A stretch of 64,000 nucleotides of DNA from Apteryx mantelli (GCF_036417845.1 NC_089978.1:122976183-123040182); one strand, 5' to 3'. Shown: positions 22,549 through 37,305, numbered from the stretch's first letter. Program-made: numbers and translations. The notes: generated from the sequence alone by a model not told the origin.

Positions 22549-24874
22549 CCATCCCTCCCATTTTATTTTAAAATCTAAATTTCATCTCTAAACAGTTATA
22601 AGTCACATTTACAAAAAGCTGGTACATGTAAAGTATGCAACATTGGCTGCAGCTAGCTACAGACTGGTTCCCATTTAGGAATTTTTATGCAAGACAAGAA
22701 TAGACAGAGGAAAATAGCTCTTAAACTCCACTGAAGAATATGCCCTTTCCCAGGCCCTGTGCTTTTCTCCACGCTCAGTCCAGAGCCTCTGTCCAATCTG
22801 CTGGAGGCCGGTGGCCCAGCTGCCAGGGAGAGGGCCTCTGCTGACTCTGCAGCCAGGTATGCAGTTCAGCGATTTCTTATTTCCACTCCCCACTTTGTTT
22901 CTCATTGTTAATTTCCTATCAGAAACATACTACTGACTCTTTTCATCTCATGATTTTTCCACAGGACCCTGGTATCCTCCCAGAGCACTACGGCATAAAA
23001 GAACACTAACTTTCTTGCTCTCCTACACGTTTCAGAAGAGAATGAATCTATCAAATAAACAAAGTAGCATCAGTAAAGGTGATAATTAAGTATGTTCCCT
23101 TATGTTACATGAAATTACTAAGAGCAGCTCCATTCACACTCCTCCTCCCCAGCAACACCTCTAACAGATGCTTGCATTGCTCCCCTGAGGTTCAGCTCTC
23201 ATGAAAAGGCTCTCTGTTAACGTTGTTGCTCCCTCTGCTTTCAAAAGCGTGATGTGCACAAAGTCCGAAATAACAGCTCTACCCAGCGTGAGCTGCACCA
23301 TCAGGTCCGTAAGCAAGTGCCCTATAATAATAATTTAACTACCAGCCCATTGGGAATGTCACTCTGCACATAAGAATGGAGAAGGCAGGACACAGACCCA
23401 CAGGGTCTCCTATGGGTGATATTTCAGTTAGCACTGGCAGGCAGCCATCTCCTCCTGTCTCCTCCTCTTTTGCACCTACCATAGCAGTCAGGCCTAAGAG
23501 TCATAGCAGAGCACATGGCTACACCAGCTGCTAACGGCAGACAAAGAAACAGGAGGCCCAGGACACCCAAGCATCAATACAACTGCACTAAAAGAAGACA
23601 GGGCTTGTTGTATTGTACCTGCACAGCTTACCTGTGCCCTACTTTTTCTTTTCCCCCCCTCCTTCCTGGCAGTCTAAACCAAATAAAGCTCTGAAGTCCA
23701 CCTCTCTGTGTCCATTTCCTTATTCCCACACGGTATGATAAACTCCTAGCTAAACACTGAGACTGGGGTGGGGAAGGCTGAAGTTTAGAAGTTAGCAGTC
23801 TAAAAAAAAAAAATTAAATAATTACAGAAGAATATAATCCCAAAGGCTCTTTAGCAGTTAAGTAGATACTTGGATTAAATACTTCATTGTAAATAAGCCA
23901 GTCAAGAATCGTTTTGTTCGTGGAAAATACTCTGATGTTTAAAGATAGTTCATTCTCAACAAGAATGAAAGGCTGAAAACTCCCAATTCTGTTTAAGCTA
24001 AGATTGCTAAAACAACTCTTTTAGATACAAATTTCTAATTTCAATACAGGGAAACATTGTCTCAAGCGTTCTTTGTTCACTTTCAAATGCATATTAAAAT
24101 ATCAAATATAGTTATGCTTCAGTATATTCTTTAATAAGCCAAATGAAACATAATACCTTCCCAAAACATGCTTTTGTTGATTAGGTATAGATGTTTCATT
24201 TCAAAATGAAATATTCTGATTTTATGCAACTAAAGTCTAGGAGAAGAAACTAATCACCTCAATTTTTGCAGAGAATTCCCCCCACCCTAATCCACAATTT
24301 CACAGGAAGTGCTTTAATTCTGTTAAATCTCTGTCCTACAGAAAACTTTTACATCAGAACTTTCCCAAGCATCTCCGTCTGTAATGCTAGGACACCTTTT
24401 GTTAGGAAAGGGGGATGCTATTGTGCCTTATCTACAGCTGTCAATTATGCCTCCCACAGTGGATACCAGTGTTTTCTGAGCACTGTGAGCTTTGCTATTT
24501 TGGCCTTATGCTGTCTGCATGCTCTTGGCAGATGGCTATTGTGTCTGCATTGATATAGCCACAAGCTGATAATCTAAAGTCCACATCATTGTTTCCAAAG
24601 GAAAAGCAGGCTTCCCCTCTTTCTTCTCATTTCCTGAAAAAAATATTTCCCTAATTCAAGAGTCTGTCTAATGCTCATTTATCCATGCAGTTGTTCCACA
24701 ATAACTATTCTGCTTGGAATTCATATCTTACCTTAAATAAAGAATAATTTTTATGGTGGACAAGACCCCATTCCCTCAGTCTACCTCTCATCCTGCAAGA
24801 CTCCCCTATGATGACAGCACTTCCACATGACCCTCTGTTCCTTCCTGTCCTACTCTCAGCTAGGATTAGCTGGC

Positions 24875-24894
24875 AAAAAAAAAAAAAAAAAAAA
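24875..24894 (+). repeat. A20 homopolymer
   Basis: Twenty uninterrupted A residues with no recognisable element attached. Confidence 0.9.
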
Positions 24895-26726
24895 TCGTTT
24901 GGTCCAAACTCAGATATTCCATCTGAAGTGTCATGCTTTGGCTGATGGGGCCAATAATCATCAGCCAAGGCACGTTCTCTCTCATGGCCTCAGGGAGTGA
25001 AGCTTGGCCATGGTTCCAGGACAAAGCTGGAAGGGTAATGGAAGTTATAAACAATAACTCCTGTAATTAGCAGCAGGGCATTCACCCATACCAAACACTG
25101 GGATTTGGTTTTGAGGGGGCTACACCACTTCTTCATGGGAACCCTTGTGCCTGATGAGCTTATTTGCCAAACTTCAATGCACTGTGCTAATTAGTTTTTT
25201 TTAAATGGACAGTAGAGAAGCTTCAGTGTTATAAGGGAGCATTGATAACATCATACGAAAACTTTGGACTCTGCACAGACACTTAATGCCATTCACTCCT
25301 AAAACAATGCCTCAGAGGCAGCTGCTTAGCACAGGTCAGATGCTGAATGGGGGACACATTCCACCCAATAAATATTTAAGTCACCACTAATTAACTTATC
25401 AGGGGCCGTGAGGGCCCTTTGGTCTGAGTGCCTTCTCCAAACAGACTGGAAGAGGGAGTGGGTTTGCTGGTATGCATCAGGCATTCCAGACATGAATCCC
25501 AGCTTTGTGCCACTGCATCTCGGCACGTGGGCACAGGCAGCCCGCCCTGAGAAAGCCTCGCGCAGGAGCTCCACGCACTGGGAATGTGGGTGGTGCTCGG
25601 AGACCAAACAGAGGCAGCATGTACAGTGATAACATTAGCATTACAAAAATCTGATAGCGATTACTGATCTCACTAAAAAGCCCACGGGGGCTGCATAAGT
25701 GTTTTCATTTTTGCGACACACTTTGCCCAAGCTAGAGGAACAGCTTGGATCCTACCCAGGTCTTTCCCCAGTACAGTGCCATATGCCAGCTGCATCCCCA
25801 CCTTCGCATGAATATATAGTTTCTTGACAGTCTCAGAGTGCACGAGAAGATACAGCTAATCAAAATTCCACAGCTTGTCTTTAGATCTGATGCAGAACAA
25901 GAAACAGTCACAACCACGTCTTTGGGTACTGGACGGAGAGGGTAAAGAAAGCCACCATTCTGAGTCTTTGAATACGTTCAGTTCCCAGTCCTTCACTCAA
26001 TCCTCCTCAAGCCACCTCAGGACTTCAAATATAGAACAGGCTCCTGACACACATTTCAAGTCATGACTGTCATACAGCCAAGTGAAATCAGTCCTCAGCA
26101 GCTGTCATCTCCTAATATCAATCATGCAACAATAGTGTAAAAGCAGCATCAGCTGTGATAAAGTTTCAGCAAAACCTCCAGAACAAAGTCTTTTCCCGAC
26201 ATGGAGGCTGAGATACCTTGAGCATAACTTCAGCTAGTCCTGAACCACGTGCAACTCCAACTGACGTCATGCATTCATACAAATATTCAGATACAAAGCT
26301 AGGTACCAAAAAACAAACAAACAGTGGCCAGTAAAAAAAGTGTTTACCCTTGGACATGCAAATGCATTGCAGTAAGAATGACAGACAACACTTGGTTTTC
26401 TTGGAGCCCTCGGCTCTCTGGTTTTCAAAACCATTTATGAAAGGACCAAGAACGTCATTCACAGTCAAAAATAACAGAGGTTTTGTAACACTTCACACGT
26501 TCAAAGCACTGTTAATCCACACAATGCCTCTGGGAAGTAACATCCTTTCCATCCCACCACCACGTACAAATATTCACAGGAAGTCTGAAGGCAAAACTTA
26601 ACTTCAAAATATGTTCCACCAAAAGGGGAGAATGGTTTTAAACAGAGAGAAAGAAAGCTCCAAAATAATTGGCCAGGATACTTTTTCTTTTTTTATGTGA
26701 AATTTTTATTTTTCAATGAATCCTCC

Positions 26727-26754
26727 TTTCCTGTGAGACTTTTCTCACAGGAAA
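26727..26754. repeat. Perfect hairpin: 12-bp stem, 4-nt loop
   Basis: TTTCCTGTGAGA, a CTTT loop, then TCTCACAGGAAA. All twelve base pairs are canonical. Pairing stops directly outside (26726 against 26755). It is too short for a pre-miRNA and may simply be a chance or mutational palindrome. Confidence 0.9.
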
Positions 26755-29700
26755 ATTTCAACCAGCTCTACTTGAAACATTTGTACCATCTGGGTGGCAA
26801 TATACAAACACATGAAGAGATTGTGGCAAGTTTAAAATGACTTTCTCAGGAATAGATATCAAGGCAGGGTTGCAGCCATTGTGCAGTTGATCCCCATCTG
26901 CTTCTACTCATGATGCAGCTGCAACTACACACACTATGTCATCAGGCTGCCTGCAAGCTCACGCGGCTGTTTTCAACATATCTGAAAAGCATTTTAGACA
27001 ATTCATGTTTTCATCAACTGCATAGTAAGCTTGTGAAGCAACTAAGTTTGAGATCTAATGTGTTCCTAACGAAAGTCTCACTTGGACCCACAGTCTCAGC
27101 TTTTTCTTGATGTCATGACCTGAAGTCATGCTTGATAAAGGATTTAAGCTACTGTTTTTTTGTTGTTTTTTTCCAAATTCCTTTTGTGAACAGAATAGCT
27201 GAGGTACTCTTCTATAAGGATTTTGGCCTGTAATTACTTCTGAGGAACTAAATATCTCTGTTAAATAGCATGAGGATTTAACTTTTACCAGTTGGGCAGT
27301 GCTGAGATGAAAATAAGCCGTTTCACCACCCACACCTTTTTATTAATAGAAGCCAATCTCTTCTGTGCCTGACTGCTCCCTGACAGTCTCAGACCACACT
27401 CTCCCCCGGCTCCTCTCCTTCCAGTCTCTCCTTGCCGCCGCTGCCCACTTGCTCACTGCCAGCAGTCATACCAAGGGCAGCAAGCCGGGAGCAGGCTCAG
27501 GCCTCCTTCACATGCTGCTCACAGCAGGGCTCTGCGCTGACTCCAGCGCATCGCAGGTCATCGCCATGTGATGCCTTTGCCATCAGTGATGCACAGCATT
27601 TCAAGCTTGATTTGAGCAGAGAATACTGCATTTATCCATCAAAATAAATGGAACAGATTAAACAGAGTTCCCTAATGCTGTTAGATTAAAACAGTGGTTA
27701 TACAGTTAGTGTTATATAATGCCTGCATATCTATGCTTCTTCATTACTGTTCACTTTATGCTCTCCACCTGAGCCCTGATAACAGTGTTTAACAGTGTTG
27801 ACAGTACGCATACCTAACAAAGCACTCTGAGGGGCAATATTTTAATCACAACTCTTGTGAACATTAAAAAAAAAAGATACGTGCACAATTGCTGCTAGCA
27901 GACATTTTGTAATCTCTGATACTTTTCCTTTTGTAAGAGCTACATTTTATAAGGTACACCTCTCGATTTTATCACTCAACCCATATCAGATCCTAAGTCA
28001 ATATTTATTCTCTAAAACTATCTGTATTACTTGGCAATCCTATGTTTTGTCTATTTTTATTTTTCAGATTGAAGATAGCTGTCCACAGGAAAAAGACGAC
28101 AAAAAGAAAAATACAACAAAAAGGAAGAAAGACAACATATGGTCTCAGCTCACAAAAAAATACTCAACTCTAGTTCTCTGGCCTGCTTAGTCTAATTTTA
28201 AGTCTTTGTTTTATGTAACTAGCTATCTTGTACCCAAACCTCTTCTCACTGAAATCCAAACAAGCTTCGTCACTGTCAATGTTAGCATATCTGTTTGCTC
28301 CCCCCTCAGCTTTCAATATAACAACTGCTAAAGTTACCTATCTTAATGCTGAAAGGCTGCCGTGAGTTTGCCTTTTTAACTTGAGAGATGTTAGGAAGCT
28401 GCAACTGTGCCAGAAAACAGATTCATTTGTTATTAACACAACCCATATTTAGCAATGTGCCTCAGAAGTAAAAAGCACATACTTTCATCTTAACAGAGCC
28501 CCATCTTAGTACAGTTGAATCCCCAGGGACCTCTGGATTCCATTTTCCATGGCCAAATAAGGTAAAGCAAGAATCTGAAAAATGCAAACCTGGCCTGAAA
28601 TTGCCCACAGCTTTGAGGAGCTATTTTTAGGATTTGTTAACCTCTTGTTAAACAGAGGATGCTACAAGGCTTTCATTTTATTACTTTCCCTGAATACCTA
28701 ACTTCCAAAAAATACTTCAGAATACAAGTGAGTTTTCAGGAAATTAAGTGGTGGGACACCAGGACTGAGAACAGCAATGAAAACTAATACTAAAGAAATC
28801 AGTGTTAAAGATTCACCTGAAATTACAATGTTCAGTTTTGGGCAACCCCTCCTTTCTTTGGACAAGTTAAGGTGGTTTGATTTGCCAGTAGACACTGCCT
28901 GGGCATTCTCCAGATGGGAGTCAAGCCCAACACTGCTCTGAAACACACATAAGAGGGAATGCAGTAGGCTCTACACTGAATTTCCCAAGGTGTTTAATTC
29001 TTGACTATCACTGTCGAACTCCACTACCTTCCTTGTGAATGAGTAGCAAGAGATGTCTCTTTCTCTCCAATAGCCTAAATCATTAGGCATTTATGGGAGA
29101 GAAGGTAGGACCAATATTCTGAGGTTAAGTGTGAAACATCTCCTTTGAGAAAATTTTCTAAAGAGGAACTCTGACTTGATTTTCTCCTAAGTCTCTTCAA
29201 CCACAAATGCATTCTCTCTTGTCCTGCAGCACTCTGTCTGTACTTCATGACATGCAATATCCTAGAAGCATGCAGCTCTCATGGCAGCCCAGAGATCAGA
29301 GTCCCCATCATGAATGCGCATTGAAACTGCATGCATCCAGATGCGGGAAAAGCAAGCAGCTTCTACTGTGGTAGCTGAAGTACACATATGTTGAAGTTGC
29401 TTAGCTTTACATACAACGAATGCAAGAAAACCACCATGGAAGCAATGAATACATGCAGCAAGTCCTCATTCAGGGTGTGGGGGAAGCATACATTTCTCAA
29501 CAAGCTGGGAGTGAAAGCAGAAACTCATGGAAACTGATTTTTGCTGTTTGTTTCAACTTAGCAAGGAGTTATGAGAAGCAATTAGGCATCATGTACCTTT
29601 GACAAGCTTCTTTAGGCTTCACAGTGAAGTGAAGATATGGTCACATCTGGAAGCAATTTCTTGTTTTTGACCATCACTGGTAGTCTTCCACAGGGTCACA

Positions 29701-32700
29701 TTGATGCAGTTGTTTCTCAGCTGACTGCTAGTTTTTGTGGAAGCACCATCCCATTAGAGGTATCTTTGGGCACTGTCTGCCAGTCTCACACAGATATCAA
29801 GGGAATACCACGTGTCCATGCAGGACAAATAGCAAGAGGTCATTAGGGAAAAGCAGTTACTTGCCTACAAAACACCGAGTTTAACAGGAGATTAGCAACT
29901 GGAACTGTTAATGTGCTAACAAATCCATTCTAGCATCATTATATTAGCAGCACTCACAGTTCACTTTGCTCAGATTAAAGGTGAAAGAATAGCATTGAAG
30001 TTTCTCTCTACCTCTCCCAGAAAACAGAAAAAAGAAGATTTAGCAAATAGGAAAGGCAAAAGTTTAAACTGTGAGCAAGACATACCTTTTGCCACATGGT
30101 GCACAAGACACAACAGGGACATAGTGACCCAGGATAAGTCCACTCTAAGTTCAGATCCCTGGTACTGCAGACCTCATCATACAGTTCTGTAGCCCTGAGG
30201 CCAGGAATGTGGCCTACAGAGAGGATCCGAACAGCTACACCAATGCAGCAGGACCATCCAGATTTCAAGTGATTAAAAGACTCAAGAGAAAACTAGTCCA
30301 AACTCTTGAATTTTGCATAAGCCAACTTAAGAGGTATTAGGAAGCAGCTTCCCTCTATGGACAAATTACATTCTAAATCAGGTGGGCCTGCTTGCATGAC
30401 CTCTATTAGTCTCGCTCACAGAAGAGCTTTGGTCTAAGAACTAATGGATTTTAAAAAGTATGGCAGGCTTTTTATATTCAGAATAGAGAAAATAGAAAGA
30501 CCTGATTTGAACACCCCCTGATTTTGGGGGCTTCCTCAGCCAAGACAGTTCTGGATTTGAGAATTACTAAAACGGCTTTAACAAAGCTAAGAACCTGAAT
30601 ATTGTTCTGAAAGTTGGAGTGCTCAGAGCTAACACTGCTAATTTCAACCCTGTCCCACTCAGTTCAAGATTAGAAACTTCTCTGACACCAAGCAGAGACA
30701 CAGAAATCTGCCCATCCAAACAATCCATCATTTAAAAAAAATTATATGAATAAGCAAGCTCTCAGAGCTGACACTAGGTCACAGTGCTCCCAGTACCAGT
30801 CCTGTATGATAAAACACATCTCTGCCTTTCAGAGCTGATTCTGGTATAAAGTGCAAGGTCCCAATGGTCATAAAGCCAGGCTGCCTGGAGACTCTACCCC
30901 TACTTCTGGCGGCTCAGAGTCTTGGCCTGTTGCATCCTTACCAGCAGCCCAGAAGGGTCAGTAGCCAAATTTGCCAGGGCTATAGGAAATCTGGGCTCTT
31001 ACAAAAGCAGGGAGGCTAAGACTCTCCTGCCCATCCATCCCTAGGCTTAGGACACAGCCAGCCTTCAGAGAGCAGCTGCTGACCTGCGGAGAGCAGGGCT
31101 CCCCAGAGAGGCCTGGGAGCTGCACCTCAGCTACCTGGCTTACATCCAAGGCAGCCCCCGTCTAATCCAAAGGAAGGAAATAATACAGAAGCTGACAGCA
31201 GTTTGAATCAGAACTTAAAACTGCAGAAACTTCCTCTTGCTTTGTTACAATTTTTTTTAAAACTGAGCAGGGTCCTGTAAGAAGATTCCCAAAACCTTTC
31301 AAACCAGCTGAGTAAATTTTTTACACTTGCTTTTCATGTAACGAAGCTCAGGGGTGGAGTTCAGTTACCTCACGATTCTGTTCATTCAGGCCTTGACTTA
31401 TAGCAAACTAAAATCAAGGCCCTTCTGTGAACTGAAGCTCCAAAAGGTGTCAGAAAGTTTTAGCCATGGCCATTTCTAATTCCAGAAATGTTTGTTTTTT
31501 AAACTGAGTCAAGCTGAGAAAGAAGGCCATACCATAAATAAGGCCTCACAACAGTCAACAGTTGTTTCCCTATTTAATCCAACTCAGGATTTAAAAACAC
31601 AAAACAGAGGGCTGTGTGGAAATACAGATTCTATATATAGACTTGCAGTTTGAGAGCCAGGGAGAGGAAAAGTGTATTGTATGTACCCGGATATCACCTC
31701 ACACTCCAGGGTCCAAGATAGAATTGGCCCAGGTTTCCCATAGAACTCTGCTTTTTCAAGTGCAATCAGGAACTGCTTTTCTGGAAATAAGCTTAGGAGG
31801 GGGAAAAATTGTTCAGGCAAAAGGCAGAGATATATTCCTATAGTTGGTCACATCCAGAATTTGGCCAGGTATGTGCCAACAGCAGTCCCTCTGGACAGTC
31901 ACAGAAAACTGCCAAGCCCAGTTCTTAGACTTACATTTCTCATGCCACCACATCACACAAAAATTCCAAGAGAACCACATCAAACCAGAATAAAAAACAT
32001 ACAACATAAACTCTAGTGCTATTTCTGCTAGCTGGAGTGAATGAAATTAAATAGATCTTTGTGTATATTTTACATCTGCACGCTTGGATAGCATGGTGCA
32101 ATTCAGAACAAAAGGAAACTATGTCTAAAATCTTTGTTATAAATCTTGCTCTCTTCATAAGAATGAAGGACAAGAGTGCAGATATATTTTAAGAAAATGC
32201 TATTTGGGACTAGGGCTACACACATGCTTAAAGTTAAGGGTCTGCTTGGAATATTTAATTATATTACAAGCTTGGATAGGAGATTGACAGATCTGACTTT
32301 TTTTTCCCCTTCACACTGAGACAGGCTAATGCTCTGTTTGGCAAGGGCCTGAACCACAGTGTCCAAGCATGATTCTTAAGTTACCCAGTCAGAGCAACAA
32401 AATTTGGGTTTTGGCTTAATGCAAAGTCCAGGCTGAACTTCAGCTGGCTTTGTTCTAGGTCTTTCTGTTTTGTATTGCTCTACTGAAGTTCAGCTTCCAA
32501 CTTCACTCACAAGACTTGGGTTCATCTGTCTCTTCACATGCTTGGCCCCCTTTAGTCCTCACACATGGAGCTTTCAGTGGGCACCCTGAGTAACTTTCCC
32601 ACTGCCTTCCTTCTTGTACAAGCTAATCACAATAAAACTCCTCAGAAAAGAAAGTGCTTGAAAGAAAACTATCCAGGGATACCTTCACAAAAAAGCAACA

Positions 32701-32904
32701 CACAAAAAAGAATCAATCCAAAGAAAATAACAGTAGTCTAAAGGTATCAAGGATAGAAAAGAAAGAACCAGGGAAGACAAAAGGAACAAACAACACATAA
32801 GAGTTTTAACTTTTGAAAGTGTGTGTCTGGAAAAAAAATGTTTAGTTTTGGGCTTGGAGGACATAATTGCCAACTCCCTAAAGTATGTACCCACACTGTA
32901 CTCT

Positions 32905-33035
32905 GGGTCAGGGGTTCTCAAAGTTGGGGGGATACAAAGAGCTGGCGGAGCTGTGAGGTGGCCTGGAGACCACATCACCTTTGTGGGGTCTGGAATTCAA
33001 AGCTCCATGACAAGGGACCACATGGGAAAAATGCT
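32905..33035 (+). mobile_element. Possible hAT-type DNA transposon fragment
   Basis: A CAGGGGTTCTCAAA word at about 32911 resembles the terminal inverted repeat of hAT (Charlie-like) elements, and G-rich sequence with 'ggggtctgg' follows, as in several amniote hAT families. No opposite terminus or 8-bp target duplication was found. The call rests on a short terminal motif. Confidence 0.25.
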
Positions 33036-36000
33036 GAAGACTGAGAGGGTTTGCTGGTTCAAGAAGTTTGGGAAGCAAGGCTACAGCTTGCAGTCATGTT
33101 GTTTCTGAACAGCAGACCAGCATGCTTCAGTCTGCTGAGCCTTCCAGACAAACTGCAGTTATGTACATGCCAGCTTACAGAAGAAGGAAATCCTCCTTTT
33201 ATGGTTTCCATCCCCCACTTGGTTCCTCCTCCTTAGAGGTTTTCATCCTCTCAGCTGAGCCAAGTGTCAAACCAGTTGCATGTGCAGTCATGTTCAGAGA
33301 GCAGGAATCTCTAGGGAAGCAGGTTGGGGGCAGCAGGGAGCAGAACCACTGATCAACACCTTTTTTTGTTCCAACTCAATTACAGGCAATTTCAACACAA
33401 CAAGTGAAATTACTTTTAAACCACATCAATTTTAAAGAGGTTGTTAAAGATCAAAGTAAAAAAAAAAAGTGTATTTTCATATTCAACTGCAAAGATTGAA
33501 GACAGTAATTCTCTGCTAGTCACCTGAATCTACAAAGACATCTGAAAGGCATTTTATCAACTGCTGAGCAATATTTTCTTGTGAAGCTGTTCTAATAGCT
33601 TTGGAATGCGCACCCTGACTGCTGAAATAGCTTGGTCTTGCTGAAATACTGAACGAAGCAACACTGACTCCTAGGACATACTGATTTTATATAACATTAG
33701 TTCTTCTTTCTCAAGGTAAACAGCAGGAAATTTGAAAATAACAGTAAAGCAAAGACATCATAAATGATGACTTTTGCAGAGCTGCCCTGAAAGTTTGTAA
33801 GAGCAAATTCATCAGTAAAATAAATCACCACCATGACTTATAAATCCTGACAGACTAGTAATTTAGTACTAAACCTATTTTGCAGATTAAAAACTGTACA
33901 GGTTAAAAGTTATTCCTGGCTCCCATTAAATCAGTGCCTCAATCAATGTCTAGGATGCAAGGAGTGGTGTCCTGGCCAAAAGTCAGTCCTGCCATTCTTC
34001 TTCCTCTTTTAGGGTTAAACAGTGAAGGCCTTGGTGGATCAAAGATAAATCTACTCAATTTTGTCTTAGCCTTCTCTTCCACCAAAAGCAGAACTCTGTC
34101 CTGTATTACACATGCCCAGATTCAAAAACAGACTACCAAGAAAACTGGTACTAGGACTAAGATATAGCCATCCAGATACTGAGTCATAATCTGGAAAATA
34201 TAGTGGTTTGAATTGCACTTGCTCTTTGACTGTTGACAATTGCAAAATCCTAATGTATTTTACCAAGCAGTATTAGTAAAGCACATGATGAAAATCACTA
34301 TTATACATGCCACTGTATAAAAATGTGAAAATAAAGAACAAAGCACTCTGATCTTGTAGCACCTATGCAGAAAGCATCCACCTTTGGATGCTCCTGCCAT
34401 ACGTGCAAAAACAGCCAAGGCAATTCCATAGGCCTGGACCAAACTTTATAAATGGGCTTGCAAACTTCAAACCACGTGAGTTGGTTTCACAGGAGGTGGC
34501 ACTGCTACACTCCCTCGCCATAAGCTTGAGCTAACAGAGTTCTTGGGTAAAAAGCAGGTTCAGACAAGTACAGGCCAACCTTTGACAGAAACAGCCTTGG
34601 CGACTGCTCAGAGCCCACAGGCTTGGCCATTCTAATCTTTCTTCACTACAACATTGTCAAACACAAGACAACTGCTCTGGCGCGCGTGATAGCAACCTTG
34701 AATCATCTTCTGTATGAAGCATTTCATGTGCATTGAAGCCTGTGCAGAGATCCAAGCTTCTTTGTGCAGAAACAAGGGTTATGGGTTTTCAAGAGTAGGC
34801 ATTTGGTAAGAGGACAGGCAGGTTATCGGTTTTGGAGCAGGCAGAGTCTGGAGACTGGTGAGGCAGGGTCAGAGGAAAACCCTGAGTGGCTCCTTCTCAT
34901 TTCTAACTCATGCAACAAGAAAGCTTCTAGAATTTTCTATGTGGCATCCTTTCAGTGACCCAATTCATATCTGCTGCTGCATATCCCTCCAGATCTAGCT
35001 GACAGACACTGTACAGGCCATCTTCAGCCCCCCGCTGCAGCCCTCTTTCCCCTCCTGCGGTAGGGGAGCAGCCAGCCTCTCCTGGTGAAACAGCAGCTAC
35101 GGACACTCCTGCACTCCTGTCACCAGGAGAGTAGCAGACATCTCTTCCCCATTCCCTGCTTTCCCCTGCCTCCCCTCAAGCCTCCCACAGTTAACATTTC
35201 CTTTCTCCTGCAGCTAACTTTCAGTAACACAGGGGTTGCTGTGTTTTCTTACTGGAAAGCCTTTTTTGGCCTTAAGACAGCATGAACTTCTCCCCATTTT
35301 CTCCTGCTGCAAAGGGATCAGACCTGGAGGAAAAAGCTTTGAGGCTGTAGAAGAGATCTCTCTGCATGACCTTTTCAATCCTTGGCCTCCATTGCTTCGG
35401 TCAACACCACTAGTACTTTCTATTATGACAATCACCATTTGTTGCTTAGGAATTAAACATTGACTAAACACATCATTCTGCATAGGCCATTGAACTGGAA
35501 GAATGTTTAGTGAGCTCAGCAGCTAAAGCTTTATTAACTGTCTCGAGTGACCTTCTCCTTCAGTGAGGCAAATCAACACAGCGGTTTCATTTCAAACCCT
35601 TTCAAAATGCTCCTTCTGTAGTCCATAACACTTCCAAAGCCCTAATATCTACACAGAAATTCTGTCCACAGATAGCTCCTAACTTGTCCATTCCAGCATG
35701 GTATAAAGCCTGTGGTTCCACATTTTATGGTCTTCCCAGTTCTCCGCAGACCAGGTTAGACAGTCTCAAAAGTAGCATCCACAGTGCATCTACTACTCTT
35801 TTTGCCATGCTAGTATGTTATTGTTCAATGCTGCACTCCAATTTATATAGAAGGTTTTGTTTTGTTTGGTATCCCTGTAATGTTTAACAGTGCTCTAGAA
35901 CACAGGTCAGCTAAAGGTGCATTGACACAATAGCTAACAGACTAGGATGGCAAATGGAATCTCACAGCTAGCAGATTTACTCTTCTCACCCCCCCCCAGC

Positions 36001-36160
36001 AGGATAACAACAGGTGTCTAAAAATCCCCCCTGCCCCTGGGGGAGGATACCACTAGCAAAACAAGCACAAAACGTATCTTGAAGTAATTATAGTCTGAAC
36101 AGAAGTTTGGGAAGTCTGCTAAGATACTGGCTTGTCACTCTTAGGCACTTAAAAACAAAC

Positions 36161-36174
36161 GGGGGGGGGGGGGG
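36161..36174 (+). repeat. G14 homopolymer
   Basis: Fourteen uninterrupted G residues after an A-rich word. Runs of this length are unusual in AT-rich DNA and prone to length error. Confidence 0.9.
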
Positions 36175-37278
36175 AAGTAGTGAGAATTTTTTGCATTTCC
36201 TGAATTCTCCCTTTTTCCTTTACTTCACATACACCTTTCTATACTGAATTTAGTGCCAGCAAAAGAAAAAAAAAGCACAGGAAACAAGAAAACACATTTT
36301 CTCCAAGCTCAGTACTAGTATTTCCTGCTCCCATCTGATCAGGAGGGAAAACTGAGTGTTAGGAGGTCTTTTGTGGCTGTTATTTAAGAACAGAAGAAAA
36401 CCAGAGCAACAGAACACTAATACCACCTCTCTGGAATTGGACTACATTCCATTCTGTGGCATCTTGCCAATATTAATAGTTTAGTAGGATGCCTGAGTGC
36501 TTTGGAAACTAAAAGGCAGCTTTCAACACTAGCCCTAGACCAATCAGCTTTGAAAAAAATAGTCAGTCTGAACACTGTCTCAACCTGGAGCCAGAAAGCC
36601 ATACCTAATCTAATTAAATCCTCTTGAGGAACACATCCACATATGCCAGCCACCTCTGAGCTAGAAAAACAACAGAAACAGTAATGAGACTTACTGGGCA
36701 GAGCAGCCACGTCCTGACTGATGGGAATCCAGCAAGGCAGAAACAAGAAAAGTTTGTGTATGGACTTTTAAGATTATTAACACGAGAAGTTACCCATGTG
36801 CCTCTCTCCCCCACCCTCTCACATGTGGGATTCCTCTAAAAGAGAAGAATTAGGTGTGGTGCCCTGAAATGCTGGAGATGGTATCTCTGAGCATATGTTT
36901 GAACCTAACTTTGACCGTGGGGTCAGCGTTCCCCAGAGGGGTGCGTCACACCTACACCTGAAGGAAAAACTAAGTAGCACATGCATCTACACTTAGCCTA
37001 AGTCATTTTCAAGTTCTTATGTGGGAGCTGAGTTTCAGTCCACTTAAGTCTACATATCTGCAGTCCTCAATACCACAGCATGAGCACCTCTCAAGCTTTA
37101 ATGAGTTTAGTGCAACATCCATGATCTGGGCAGATACAATTACCACCACTGTAATTTTCAGCGTATTACAAGGTAGCTACATTTTTCTTCCAAATATGAC
37201 AACACTGAATTTACTTCAGTTTGCCACTTTCAAAACTTTTTAAAACTTCAGCAAGACTTGAGACCCACAAAGAGAAAG

Positions 37279-37305
37279 TTCCACCTGTCGGTTCCACAGG
37301 TGGAA
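37279..37305. repeat. Hairpin with paired E-box words
   Basis: TTCCACCTGT, a 7-nt loop CGGTTCC, then ACAGGTGGAA, all ten base pairs matching. Each arm contains CACCTG or CAGGTG, the E-box class bound by SNAI/ZEB and some bHLH factors, so a paired-site regulatory role is possible but unproven. Confidence 0.85.

Larger units (their letters stand above)
18741..32900. other. Non-coding region with no identified gene
   Basis: About 14 kb without an assignable exon. The longest open frame, 21326-21868 on the minus strand (180 codons), overlaps frames on the plus strand in a locally G/C-richer patch. It has no recognisable domain or splice context, so I treat it as chance. Contents noted separately include a 15-bp tandem pair (22283-22312), an A20 tract (24875-24894) and a perfect 12-bp hairpin (26727-26754). 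CpG-richer patches lie at about 25400-25620 and 27360-27560 and could be regulatory, but nothing proves it. Confidence 0.55.
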
